Position numbers and translations under genes: made by a program
NCBI RefSeq assembly: GCF_002210435.1
Contig: NZ_MZMV01000001.1
Span: 264,187-328,186, forward strand
Direction: 5' to 3'
DNA from: Micromonospora wenchangensis
GTDB lineage: Bacteria; Actinomycetota; Actinomycetes; Mycobacteriales; Micromonosporaceae
DNA length: 64,000 bases
Notes under the pieces: generated by a model
Told to the model about the DNA's origin: nothing
The model's input: only the letters and a program-made list of their open reading frames with translations
Databases searched by the model: none
Shown here: piece by piece, positions 16,740 to 23,902 of the stretch
Layout: each line of letters starts with the position of its first letter
How positions within the stretch are numbered: the stretch's first letter is position 1

Positions 16740-16973
16740 TCAGCCGACCGGGAGGCGACGGGCCTCGTCGGCGTCGACGACGGACTCGGCCCCGCAGAAC
16801 GAGCACTGCCGCACGTAGCGTGACCGGATCGGGATCAGCGGGACGAAGAACAGGGTGAACTTCGTCGACCGGCGGCTGACCACCTGCGCGGCCTGGTTGC
16901 CGCAGTGCCGGCAGACGGCGGTCACCACCCCCGACCGGGTGACCCTGGTACGGAGTCCGAAGATGAAGAACAT
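16740..16973 (-). CDS. Zinc-ribbon domain protein
   Basis: A 77-residue protein. Two CxxC knuckles (CRHCGNQ at the N-terminal third, CSFCGAE near the C-terminus) would bind one zinc ion. Between them lies a hydrophobic stretch (FTLFFVPLIPI) typical of the small zinc-ribbon proteins that sit near or in membranes of actinobacteria. The N-terminus MFFIFGLRTR is also hydrophobic. The function is unknown for the family. The gene lies downstream of a strong hairpin that insulates it from the S1C protease gene. Confidence 0.8.
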   Translation of the reverse strand: MFFIFGLRTRVTRSGVVTAVCRHCGNQAAQVVSRRSTKFTLFFVPLIPIRSRYVRQCSFCGAESVVDADEARRLPVG

Positions 16974-17002
16974 CGCCCGGCAGTACCCAGCCCGACGTCC
17001 CG

Positions 17003-17036
17003 GGAACCCCGGGCGGGGAATTCCGCCCGGGGTTCC
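17003..17036. terminator. 14-bp hairpin downstream of S1C protease gene
   Basis: Bases 17003-17016 pair perfectly with 17023-17036 around a 6-nt loop. The hairpin lies 8 bp beyond the end of the protease gene (leftward transcription) and ahead of the zinc-ribbon gene. It has no T-tract. Confidence 0.7.
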
Positions 17037-17044
17037 GCGCCGGG

Positions 17045-17917
17045 TCAGCTCGCCGTCAGCCGGGCCACGACCGCGCGGACGGTGTCCGCCGCAATGGCGA
17101 ACCCGAGGCCCACGCTGCCCTCGTCCTCCCCGGTGGTGGCGATGGCGACGTTGATGCCCACCACCCGCCCGGCGGTGTCGACAAGCGCGCCGCCGGAGTT
17201 GCCGTGGTTGATCGCCGCGTCGGTCTGCACCAGCCCGGTCAGGCCGTCCACCGACCGGTCCAGGGCCGACACGATTCCGGAGGTGACCGTCCCGGCCAGC
17301 CCGAGCGGACTACCGAACGCCAGGACGGTGTCCCCGACGGTCAGGGTGGCGTCGCTGCCCAGCGGCGCCGGGGTGAGCCCGGTCAACCCGGTCGCCCGCA
17401 GCAGCGCGATGTCCGCCGCGGCGTCCTGCGCGACCACGGTCGCCGGGGCGGAACGGCCGTCGGAGAGGGTCACGGCGACCTGGCCGCCGGAGTCCACCAC
17501 GTGCTGGTTGGTGAGGACGAGACCGTCGGTGTCGAGAATGACGCCGGATCCGAGGCTGGACTCCCGGGTCCCGGTCACCTCGACGGTGACGATGCTGGGC
17601 GACACGACGGTGACCACCGTGGCGAGGGAGTCGATGGTGGCGGCGGAGACCGGGGCGACAGACGTCGTAGCGGTGACGGACGAAGCCTGGCCGGCGAACC
17701 GGTCCACGACCAGCGCGCCGGTGCCGCCGCCCGCGAGCATCAGTGCCATCGCCGCGCCGCCGGCCACCAGCCTTCGACGCCATCGCGACGACGGCGGCGT
17801 CGATTGCGGTGGCGAAAGCGGCGGCGGTGCGGACGTCGGTGGCGGCCCGGAGACCGGGACAGCCGGTGGGATCGGGTCGCTGGGTGCCGGTGCCGGGCGC
17901 AACACGGTGTCGGACAT
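17045..17917 (-). CDS. S1C-family trypsin-like serine protease, membrane-anchored
   Basis: A 290-residue protein from ATG 17917 (MSDTVLRP). A Pro/Ser-rich cytoplasmic tail (1-44) is followed by RWRRR and one membrane span (about 50-72). An HtrA/DegP-like catalytic domain follows with an intact triad: His139 in TNQHVV, Asp169 in AADIALL, Ser241 in GNSGGAL. There is no PDZ domain; the protein ends right after the protease fold, unlike DegP. It should act outside the membrane in protein quality control or signalling. A 29-codon ORF with a strong ribosome site lies 5 nt upstream and probably couples its translation. Confidence 0.9.
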   Translation of the reverse strand: MSDTVLRPAPAPSDPIPPAVPVSGPPPTSAPPPLSPPQSTPPSSRWRRRLVAGGAAMALMLAGGGTGALVVDRFAGQASSVTATTSVAPVSAATIDSLATVVTVVSPSIVTVEVTGTRESSLGSGVILDTDGLVLTNQHVVDSGGQVAVTLSDGRSAPATVVAQDAAADIALLRATGLTGLTPAPLGSDATLTVGDTVLAFGSPLGLAGTVTSGIVSALDRSVDGLTGLVQTDAAINHGNSGGALVDTAGRVVGINVAIATTGEDEGSVGLGFAIAADTVRAVVARLTAS

Positions 17918-17922
17918 CAGGG

Positions 17923-18012
17923 TCACCGCCCCTCGACGAGGATCCGGCCGAGCCGAAGGCGGTCGGGTCGGTGGCTGTCGGACAGCTGGCGGCGGTTGTC
18001 GGGGTGCGGCAT
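17923..18012 (-). CDS. 29-residue upstream ORF coupled to the S1C protease gene
   Basis: ATG 18012 is preceded by GAGGAGGG at good spacing, a much better ribosome site than that of the protease. Its 29 codons have GC at the third position in 27 cases, as in real genes here. The stop ends 5 nt before the protease ATG. The peptide is hydrophilic and basic (MPHPDNRRQLSDSH and onward) with no signal or Cys. It may be a leader that drives translational coupling, or a small protein in its own right. Confidence 0.55.
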   Translation of the reverse strand: MPHPDNRRQLSDSHRPDRLRLGRILVEGR

Positions 18013-18306
18013 GGGCCCTCCTCGGTACGGCGATGAAGACACCGTGCCGCGCCGCGCTGAGGCCCCTTTGTGGCGTGCCTGTGCGTCCGCCGTGCATGGC
18101 TTGCGGACCCGGCGACGCGGCGCCTGCCCGGGTCCCCACCTCTGTGCGGCGTCCTTTCGCGCTGAGGACGTTGGCGATTCAGGCGGCATCACCAGCGCGG
18201 ACACCGACAGGAGCGGGGCTGGTACAACCCGGGCCGGGGGTAGCGCCGCAGCCAGGGCGACTGCGGGTCGCATCCGGCCGGGGCTGAAGGGCGGGCCGGG
18301 TCCGCG
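18013..18306. other. Intergenic region without a supported gene
   Basis: About 290 bp upstream of the protease unit. Overlapping frames here lack ribosome sites and show no consistent codon bias. It must contain the promoter for the 29-codon ORF and protease, but no clear -35/-10 pair was found by eye. Confidence 0.5.
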
Positions 18307-18345
18307 ACCTGCACCCGGACCTCGAAGACCGGCCCGGGTGCAGGT
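18307..18345. terminator. 12-bp hairpin downstream of the ArsR-SRPBCC operon
   Basis: ACCTGCACCCGG (18307-18318) pairs perfectly with CCGGGTGCAGGT (18334-18345) across a 15-nt loop. It lies 13 bp beyond the SRPBCC stop in the direction of transcription. Confidence 0.65.
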
Positions 18346-18358
18346 ACGGGGTGGTGGT

Positions 18359-19222
18359 TCAGGTGCCGGGGGCACCGGTGTGGATCTCCTCGGCCACCCA
18401 GATCGGCTGCCAGTCGGCCATCTCGTGGAAGCGGCGCAACTCGGACAGGCCCGCCACCGACCCGCTCCACGCCGCGTACGGCGGGTTGCCCTCGTCGAAG
18501 CCGCTCTGCACGAAGGTGAGCCTCGTCTTTCCGCCGGACTCGGCCAGCTCCCAGGTGGTGACGCCGACCGGCCCCCAGTCCACCGACATCTTCCGGCCGG
18601 GCTCCAGGTCGATCACCTTCGCCGGGTACCCGCTGTCGAATCCGCCCATGGCGTACCGGCCGCCGACCCAGGGCTCGATGCCGATCGGGTAGCCGAACCA
18701 GGCGCTGGCCTGCGCGGAGTCGGTCAGCGAGGTCCAGACCCGGTCGATCGGCGCGGCGATGGTCAGCTCACCGCGCAGGTCGGCGGAGGTGAAGTCGGTC
18801 CTCGGCAGCAGCGGACGCCCCTCCAGGTGCGCGGCGAGGTTGGCGATCGACAGCGACCACCAGGTCTGCAGGACGCCACGGATGCTGCTGCCGTCCATCG
18901 CCTCGGCGAAGTCGAAGTGGCTCTGGCTGAGGGTCAGCGCCGTGTTGTCCGGCCCCTGCGCCGTCAGACGCAGCTCGCTGGTCGTCTCGACCCCGTCGAG
19001 CAGCCAGTCGAAGCGCAGCGTGTACGGGTCGGCGTGCCGCAGCCGTTGGTGGGGCGCGTCACCCTCGGGCGTGTGCCGGCCCCAGAACTCGAATCGGCTG
19101 GGCAGGTCGACCTCGGCGTGCTCGGTCAGCCAGACGCGCAGCTCGGCCGGGTCGGTGAGCGCCCGCCACACGGCCTCCACCGGAGCGGCGAGCCGGACGC
19201 CCAGCGTGAGTGGTTCAGTCAC
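18359..19222 (-). CDS. Tandem SRPBCC (AHSA1-like) protein
   Basis: A 287-residue protein from GTG 19222, which overlaps the end of the ArsR gene by 8 nt. It contains two START/Bet v1-like domains of about 140 residues each. The first has APVEAVWRALTDPAELRVWL; the second has APIDRVWTSLTDSAQASAWF followed by GKTRLTFVQSGFD near the end. These bind hydrophobic ligands. ArsR-SRPBCC pairs are widespread in actinobacteria, where the ArsR protein controls its partner; the ligand is usually unknown. Fusion of two domains is less common than single-domain forms. Confidence 0.85.
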   Translation of the reverse strand: MTEPLTLGVRLAAPVEAVWRALTDPAELRVWLTEHAEVDLPSRFEFWGRHTPEGDAPHQRLRHADPYTLRFDWLLDGVETTSELRLTAQGPDNTALTLSQSHFDFAEAMDGSSIRGVLQTWWSLSIANLAAHLEGRPLLPRTDFTSADLRGELTIAAPIDRVWTSLTDSAQASAWFGYPIGIEPWVGGRYAMGGFDSGYPAKVIDLEPGRKMSVDWGPVGVTTWELAESGGKTRLTFVQSGFDEGNPPYAAWSGSVAGLSELRRFHEMADWQPIWVAEEIHTGAPGT

Positions 19223-19775
19223 GGTCTTCCCCCTTGGGGTAACAGGCCACGGCGAGCTTGAAGGCGTCCCCCTCGACACCGCCGTAGCGGGTGAACAGGT
19301 CCTGCAACGTCGACTGCAGGTCGTGCAGGAACTCCTGCCGGCGCTCGGCCGGCACCCGGATCTCGCCGGAGACCCCGATCGAGGGCAGCTCCGGCGCGTC
19401 CCGGTCGAGCGCGGCGACGTCGGCCTGGACCTCCTCCATCAGGTCGAGCAGGTGGCCCAGGCTCAGCTCGTCGGAGACCCGGCGGGCCCCGCCGATCCGG
19501 CCGACCAGCCGGGGCGAGAGCCAGTACGACCGGGCGACGGCCTGCCAGATGCCCTCGCTGATGCCGCGCACCTTCCGGCTGGCCACCTGCTTGACCAGGC
19601 CGGCCGCGGCGAGCTGCTTGACGTGGTAGTAGACCCGCTGCGGGGTCTGCTCCAGCCGGGCCGCCACCTCGGTGCAGGTGCGGGGCTCGGCCAACTGCCG
19701 CAGCACGTCCACGCGCTGCGGTTTGAGCAGGGTCTCGGCCTGCTCGATCTGCTCCAGGTACAGGACGTCTCTCAT
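19215..19775 (-). CDS. ArsR-type winged-helix regulator
   Basis: A 186-residue protein from ATG 19775 (MRDVLYLEQ). The N-terminal 85 residues form the winged helix (QRVDVLRQLAEPRTCTEVAARL, then QRVYYHVKQLAAAGLV). The C-terminal half is helical and probably dimerises. A TTG start 13 codons upstream is rejected because those bases are the -35 box of a good promoter. No metal-binding CxC motif is present, so it is not a classic metal sensor. It overlaps and is cotranscribed with the SRPBCC gene. Confidence 0.85.
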   Translation of the reverse strand: MRDVLYLEQIEQAETLLKPQRVDVLRQLAEPRTCTEVAARLEQTPQRVYYHVKQLAAAGLVKQVASRKVRGISEGIWQAVARSYWLSPRLVGRIGGARRVSDELSLGHLLDLMEEVQADVAALDRDAPELPSIGVSGEIRVPAERRQEFLHDLQSTLQDLFTRYGGVEGDAFKLAVACYPKGEDRD

Positions 19776-19785
19776 CTCAAAAACA

Positions 19786-19814
19786 ATCCTGTACGTAAAA
19801 ATTCTCCTTGTCAA
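19786..19814 (-). promoter_or_regulatory. Promoter of the ArsR-SRPBCC operon
   Basis: On the minus strand a perfect TTGACA (19814-19809) and CAGGAT (19791-19786) are separated by exactly 17 nt. Transcription would begin around 19780, leaving a leader of only a few bases before ATG 19775, so the message is nearly leaderless. Confidence 0.65.
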
Positions 19815-19821
19815 TCGGATC

Positions 19822-19856
19822 GACGAAAGCCGCGCCGAGGTGGCGCGGCTTTCGTC
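19822..19856. terminator. Perfect 15-bp hairpin terminator after tmsB
   Basis: Bases 19822-19836 pair perfectly with 19842-19856 around a GAGGT loop. It lies downstream of the tmsA-tmsB operon and just upstream of the ArsR promoter, insulating the two units. Confidence 0.8.
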
Positions 19857-19899
19857 AGGGCGTGCGGCGCGTGCGGTCAGGGCATGCCGCGCAGGCTGG

Positions 19900-21237
19900 T
19901 CAGGGCGTCCAGTTCGGCCGCAGCGGGTAGCCGTTCACGCCGTGCGGGCCGTTGCGGGTGGCCAGCACCTGGTGCAGCTGGATGCCGTTGCGTTCGAAGG
20001 CCAACCGCGAGCCGGCCATGTAGAGGCCCCAGACCCGGGCGGTGCCCCGGCCCACCTCGTCGACGCAGAAGTCCCAGTTCGCCACGAGGTTGCGACACCA
20101 GGCGGCGAGCGTCGCCGCGTAGTGCTGCCGCAGGTTCTCCTCGTGGTGCACCTCGAACCCGGCGTCGTGCACCTCGCTGATCAGGCGGCCCGGCCCGGCC
20201 AGCTCACCGTCGGGGAAGACGTACCTGTCGATGAACGCGCCGGAGCGGTGCGGGGCCCGGTTGTCGGCCCGGGTGATGCAGTGGTTGAGCAGCCGGCCGC
20301 CGGGACGCAGCCGTTCCCGCAGCGCCCGGAAGTAGGCCGGATAGTTGCGAACCCCGATGTGCTCGGTCAGCCCGATCGAGGAGATCGCGTCGAACTGCTC
20401 GCGGGGGGCGTCGCGGTAGTCGAGGTGGCGCACCTCGGCCAGCCCGGTCAGCCCCTCCCGGGCGATGGCCTCCTGCGCCCACTGAGCCTGCGCCCGGGAC
20501 AGGGTCACGCCGAGCGCCTTGACGCCGTACTCACGGGCCGCGTGCCGGACCATGCCGCCCCAGCCGCAGCCCACGTCGAGCAGGCGCATCCCCGGCTGGA
20601 GCGCCAGCTTGCCCGCGACCAGGTCGTACTTGGCCGACTGGGCCTGCTCCAGGGTGTCGGTCGGGCTGTGGTAGACCGCGCAGGTGTACGTCATCGAGTC
20701 GCCGAGCACCTTCTCGTAGAAGGCGTTGGACACGTCGTAGTGGTGCGAGATGGCGGTGCTGTCCCGGCTGCGGGAGTGCCGCAGCCCGCCCATCACCCGC
20801 CGCCAGCGGGGCAGCGCCTCCTGCGGCGGGGCCGGCGGGGGCCGCAGCCGCTCCCAGCCGAGCCCGCGCACCAGGGCCAGCCCCTCGGCCAGCGAGGGGA
20901 TGCGCAGCCGCAGGTCCTGGAGCACCCGCAGGGCCTCGTACGGGTCGCCGGGGTGCACCCCGCCGAGCCCGAGGTCGCCGCTGACGTAGGCCCGGGCCAT
21001 GCCCAGGTCGCCCGGGGCGGTGAGCAGGTAGGACAGCCCCCGCTCGGAGCGGATGTCGAGGCTGATCCCGGCGTCGGCCGGGCCGATCGCGCTGCCGTCG
21101 TAGCCGGTGATGCGGACCGGCAGGTCCCGCGTGGTGACCGCGCGGACGACGTCGGCGACGGTCGGCGCCCGCCGACCCCCCGCCGGCGGGCTGGCCGGGG
21201 CGCTCGCCGCCCCCTGTTCTCGGTCGGTCAGGCTCAT
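19900..21237 (-). CDS. tmsB: SAM-dependent fatty acid methyltransferase of the cyclopropane synthase family (TmsB/BfaB-like)
   Basis: A 445-residue protein from ATG 21237, overlapping the upstream stop by ATGA. An N-terminal domain of about 150 residues is followed by HHYDVSN (165-171), the SAM-binding loop LLDVGCGWGG (219-228), and GLTEHIGVRNY, all typical of CFA synthases. The coupling to an FAD oxidoreductase is the arrangement of tmsA/tmsB (bfaA/bfaB). There the methyltransferase puts a methylene on the oleoyl double bond, which the oxidoreductase reduces to give 10-methylstearate. Plain cyclopropane synthase is the alternative. The neighbour makes the 10-methyl pathway more likely. Confidence 0.8.
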   Translation of the reverse strand: MSLTDREQGAASAPASPPAGGRRAPTVADVVRAVTTRDLPVRITGYDGSAIGPADAGISLDIRSERGLSYLLTAPGDLGMARAYVSGDLGLGGVHPGDPYEALRVLQDLRLRIPSLAEGLALVRGLGWERLRPPPAPPQEALPRWRRVMGGLRHSRSRDSTAISHHYDVSNAFYEKVLGDSMTYTCAVYHSPTDTLEQAQSAKYDLVAGKLALQPGMRLLDVGCGWGGMVRHAAREYGVKALGVTLSRAQAQWAQEAIAREGLTGLAEVRHLDYRDAPREQFDAISSIGLTEHIGVRNYPAYFRALRERLRPGGRLLNHCITRADNRAPHRSGAFIDRYVFPDGELAGPGRLISEVHDAGFEVHHEENLRQHYAATLAAWCRNLVANWDFCVDEVGRGTARVWGLYMAGSRLAFERNGIQLHQVLATRNGPHGVNGYPLRPNWTP

Positions 21238-22616
21238 TTTCGTGCAACCGCCTTCTCGTAGAGTCCGGTGAGCCGATGGTCCGGGTCGTAGCGGTCCTTC
21301 ACGGCACGCCAGGTCTCCCCGCCGTAGAGCCGGTCGAAGGCCGCCCGGTCGTAGTACGCGTCGGAGTAGAGCGACTTGTGTCCACCGAACTCCGACACCA
21401 TCCGCTCGATGGAGCGGTTCACCTCGCCGTCCGCGGCACCCTCCGCGATCGGCACGCTGCCCCAGAAGCCGATGTTGACGTACGTCTGGCCGGGGCGTAG
21501 CGGATACAACGGCCAGGCGCGGGCGGAGCCGGGGCCGTCGGGCTCGCGCAGCCGCAACGGGCACAGCCACACCGGGGTCATCCCCACGTTGCGGTCGAAC
21601 CAGCGCAGGAAGTCGGCCGTGCCGTCCAGCGGGATCTCGACGTCCTGCACGACGCGTTCCCGGGCCGGCCGGCCACGCCACCGGTCCACCCGGGCGGCCA
21701 CCTGGTGGCGGTGTTCCAGCCGGACCAGCCGGTGGTAGACGTCACTGCGCCGCCAGCGGGCCGGCCAGAGCCGGCGTACCACCGGGTGCTGCACCCCGAA
21801 CGCGGCCGAGCACCAGAACCAGTCGGTGTCCCACCGCCACAGGTAGTCGTGGCCGCTGAGGGTGTCGCGCACCCGGCGACGCAACGAGCGGTAGTAGATG
21901 TCCTGGCCGGTGTAGTCGCTGGGCCGCTCGGGCTCGTCGGTGAACGAACCGAGGACCAGGTAGGACTCGCCGGGGCTGAACATGACGCCGTCCATCGCGT
22001 CGACCGGCCGGCCCTCCCACTCGCCCTTGGCGACCACGTCGGCGACGGCGGCGGTCAGCTCCTCCAGCCGGGTGAACCGGACGTTGCGCAGGGCCACCGC
22101 CCGCCCGACCGGCTGGAGTTCGATGCGCAGCCGGGTGGCGTACCCGAGGCTGCCCAGCGAGTTGGGGAAGGCGGCGAACAGCTCGGCGTCCGGGCCGTCC
22201 GGGCGGGCGGTGACGATCTCCCCCGCGCCGGTGAGGACGTCCAGCTCGACGACCGACTCGTGCGGGAGCCCGTTGCGGAACGACGTCGACTCGATGCCCA
22301 GCCCGGTGACCGCGCCGCCCAGGGTGATCGTGCGCAGCTGCGGCACGACCAACGGCATCAGCCCGTGCGGGAGGGTCGCGTCGACCAGGTCCTCGTAGGT
22401 GCACATGCCCTGCACGTCGGCGGTGCGGGCCACCGGGTCGACCGACAGGACGCCGTCCAGGCCGCTGACGTCGAGTCCGGGGGTGCCGGTGGCCGACCGG
22501 GGGCGGAACAGGTTGGAGGTGCGTTTGGCCAGCCGTACGGGGTGCCCGGGGGGCACGGCGGCGTACGACCGTCGCAATGCGTCCACCGCCAGCTCATGAT
22601 CACGCAGCGCGCGCAT
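21234..22616 (-). CDS. tmsA: FAD-binding oxidoreductase (TmsA/BfaA-like)
   Basis: A 460-residue protein. The N-terminal half is an FAD_binding_4 (PCMH-type) domain: VDPVARTADVQGMCTYEDLVDAT, then PQLRTITLGGAVTGLGIES. The C-terminal half is a DHCR24/Rv0449c-like substrate domain. It would reduce the methylene-fatty acyl intermediate made by TmsB to the saturated 10-methyl chain in membrane phospholipid. Its stop overlaps the tmsB start. The third gene of many such operons, tmsC, is absent: tmsA is the first gene and the next upstream gene is divergent. Confidence 0.8.
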   Translation of the reverse strand: MRALRDHELAVDALRRSYAAVPPGHPVRLAKRTSNLFRPRSATGTPGLDVSGLDGVLSVDPVARTADVQGMCTYEDLVDATLPHGLMPLVVPQLRTITLGGAVTGLGIESTSFRNGLPHESVVELDVLTGAGEIVTARPDGPDAELFAAFPNSLGSLGYATRLRIELQPVGRAVALRNVRFTRLEELTAAVADVVAKGEWEGRPVDAMDGVMFSPGESYLVLGSFTDEPERPSDYTGQDIYYRSLRRRVRDTLSGHDYLWRWDTDWFWCSAAFGVQHPVVRRLWPARWRRSDVYHRLVRLEHRHQVAARVDRWRGRPARERVVQDVEIPLDGTADFLRWFDRNVGMTPVWLCPLRLREPDGPGSARAWPLYPLRPGQTYVNIGFWGSVPIAEGAADGEVNRSIERMVSEFGGHKSLYSDAYYDRAAFDRLYGGETWRAVKDRYDPDHRLTGLYEKAVARK

Positions 22617-22808
22617 GAGATCACCTTACGCGCGAAGCGCCGTTCTGGGGGACCGCACCGCTGACCGTTTCGGATCAGCCGGCAACCTCCCCGGCACGGT
22701 CGTCGCCGGCCCGGCCGGCGGGCCGGCCAACCCCGCCCGGCACCGGGCGCAAGGGACGGTCCACGAGGGGCCCGCGACCGGGGCAGGCCGGGGGCGTAGC
22801 GTGGTGAC
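22617..22808. promoter_or_regulatory. Divergent promoter region between tmsA and DUF427 gene
   Basis: A 192-bp spacer with no ORF support. No obvious palindrome or strong box was seen; the promoter role is from position only. Confidence 0.35.
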
Positions 22809-23093
22809 ATGCCGAAAGCCGTGTGGAACGACCAGGTCGTGGCCGAGAGCGACGACACCGTCCTGGTGGAGGGCAACCACTACTTCCCCCGAAGCACCCT
22901 GCGCGACGACCTGATCACCGAGTCGGCGACGCACACGGTCTGCCCCTGGAAGGGCACCGCCTCCTACTACTCCCTCACCGACGGTGAGCACACGAGCGCC
23001 GACGCCGTCTGGTACTACCCCGATCCGAAGCCCGAGGCGGAGCAGGTCCGCGACCGGGTGGCGTTCTGGAAGGACGTCCGGGTCGTCGACTGA
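22809..23093 (+). CDS. DUF427-family protein
   Basis: A 94-residue protein of the usual family length. It carries the DUF427 core: VWNDQVVAESDDTVLVEGNHYFP, then TVCPWKGTASYYSL and AVWYYPDPKPEA. The family folds as a small beta-barrel with a conserved Cys-Pro-Trp-Lys-Gly segment. Its biochemical role is not established. Transcribed alone; ATG 22809 is the clear start. Confidence 0.85.
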   Translation: MPKAVWNDQVVAESDDTVLVEGNHYFPRSTLRDDLITESATHTVCPWKGTASYYSLTDGEHTSADAVWYYPDPKPEAEQVRDRVAFWKDVRVVD

Positions 23094-23151
23094 TCCCGCC
23101 GGCTCGCGGGCCGACTGGCCGTCGGCCCGCCCGGTGGGTCACCATGCTGGC

Positions 23152-23871
23152 ATGGCCGTCCCCGATCCCCGCCACGACCCGTCCGGCACCGTGTACGGGG
23201 CCCGTCGGGCCGCCCGCCCCGGGCTGCCCGCCGATCCGCTGATGCGGTTCGCGCTGGCCGCCGGCCTGGCGGGCGTACTGCTGGGGGTCTTCTTCGCCAC
23301 GGGTGTGCTCGGCGGCGGCGACTCCCGGCCGCCGGTGGTGCCGGCCGCCGCCGCGCCGACCCCGGCCGCCCCGACCCCGGCGGCCCCGACGACCGGCCCG
23401 CCTGCCACGACCACGCCGCCGCCCAGCCCGACCCCGCCGCCCACCACCCCGGCCACGGTCACCGGGCCGGTCGCGTTGCGGGCGGTCACCTCCGGCCTCT
23501 GCGTCGGCACCGACGGCGCGGGCGAGACGGCCACCGCCGAACTCGCCGTCTGCACCGGCGGCGCGGAGCAGCAGTGGGTCGCCAACCCGGTCGCGCCCGA
23601 CGTGGTGACGCTCACCAACGCGGGGCACGGCCAGTGCCTCGACGTCGACGGCGGCAGCGGCGACGACGGCGCACGGCTCCAGCAGTTCGGCTGCCACGGG
23701 CAGGCCAACCAGCAGTGGCGGGTGACCCCGGTCGGCACCGGTCCGGTCCTGCTGGTCGGCGTCGGGTCGGGCAAGTGCGCGCAGGTCCGCGACGACGGCA
23801 CGGCCGCCGGCGACGACCTGGTGCAGGCCACCTGCACCGCCTCCGCCGGCCAGCAGTGGACCCTCGGCTGA
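23152..23871 (+). CDS. Membrane-anchored ricin-type beta-trefoil lectin protein
   Basis: A 239-residue protein from ATG 23152. A cytoplasmic N-terminus (1-30) is followed by one membrane span (about 34-53) and a Pro/Thr/Ala linker with repeated PAAPT units. One RICIN-type lectin domain then runs from about residue 105 to the end. The domain shows the repeated CLDVDG, QQWVAN, QQWRV and QQWTL motifs. The lectin would face outside and bind carbohydrate. No enzyme domain is attached, so it may tether wall glycans or act with another protein. Confidence 0.8.
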   Translation: MAVPDPRHDPSGTVYGARRAARPGLPADPLMRFALAAGLAGVLLGVFFATGVLGGGDSRPPVVPAAAAPTPAAPTPAAPTTGPPATTTPPPSPTPPPTTPATVTGPVALRAVTSGLCVGTDGAGETATAELAVCTGGAEQQWVANPVAPDVVTLTNAGHGQCLDVDGGSGDDGARLQQFGCHGQANQQWRVTPVGTGPVLLVGVGSGKCAQVRDDGTAAGDDLVQATCTASAGQQWTLG

Positions 23872-23875
23872 GCAC

Positions 23876-23894
23876 GGCCGGCAAGCTGCCGGCC
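23876..23894. terminator. Short hairpin between convergent lectin and MFS genes
   Basis: GGCCGGC (23876-23882) pairs with GCCGGCC (23888-23894) around AAGCT. The stem is only 7 bp, but its position between two converging gene ends supports a terminator role. Confidence 0.4.
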
Positions 23895-23902
23895 CGCGCC
23901 GG

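Noticed and set aside
18189..18470. Small minus-strand ORF overlapping the SRPBCC end
   Set aside because: Out-of-frame with the clear SRPBCC coding, spans a hairpin, and has no ribosome site.
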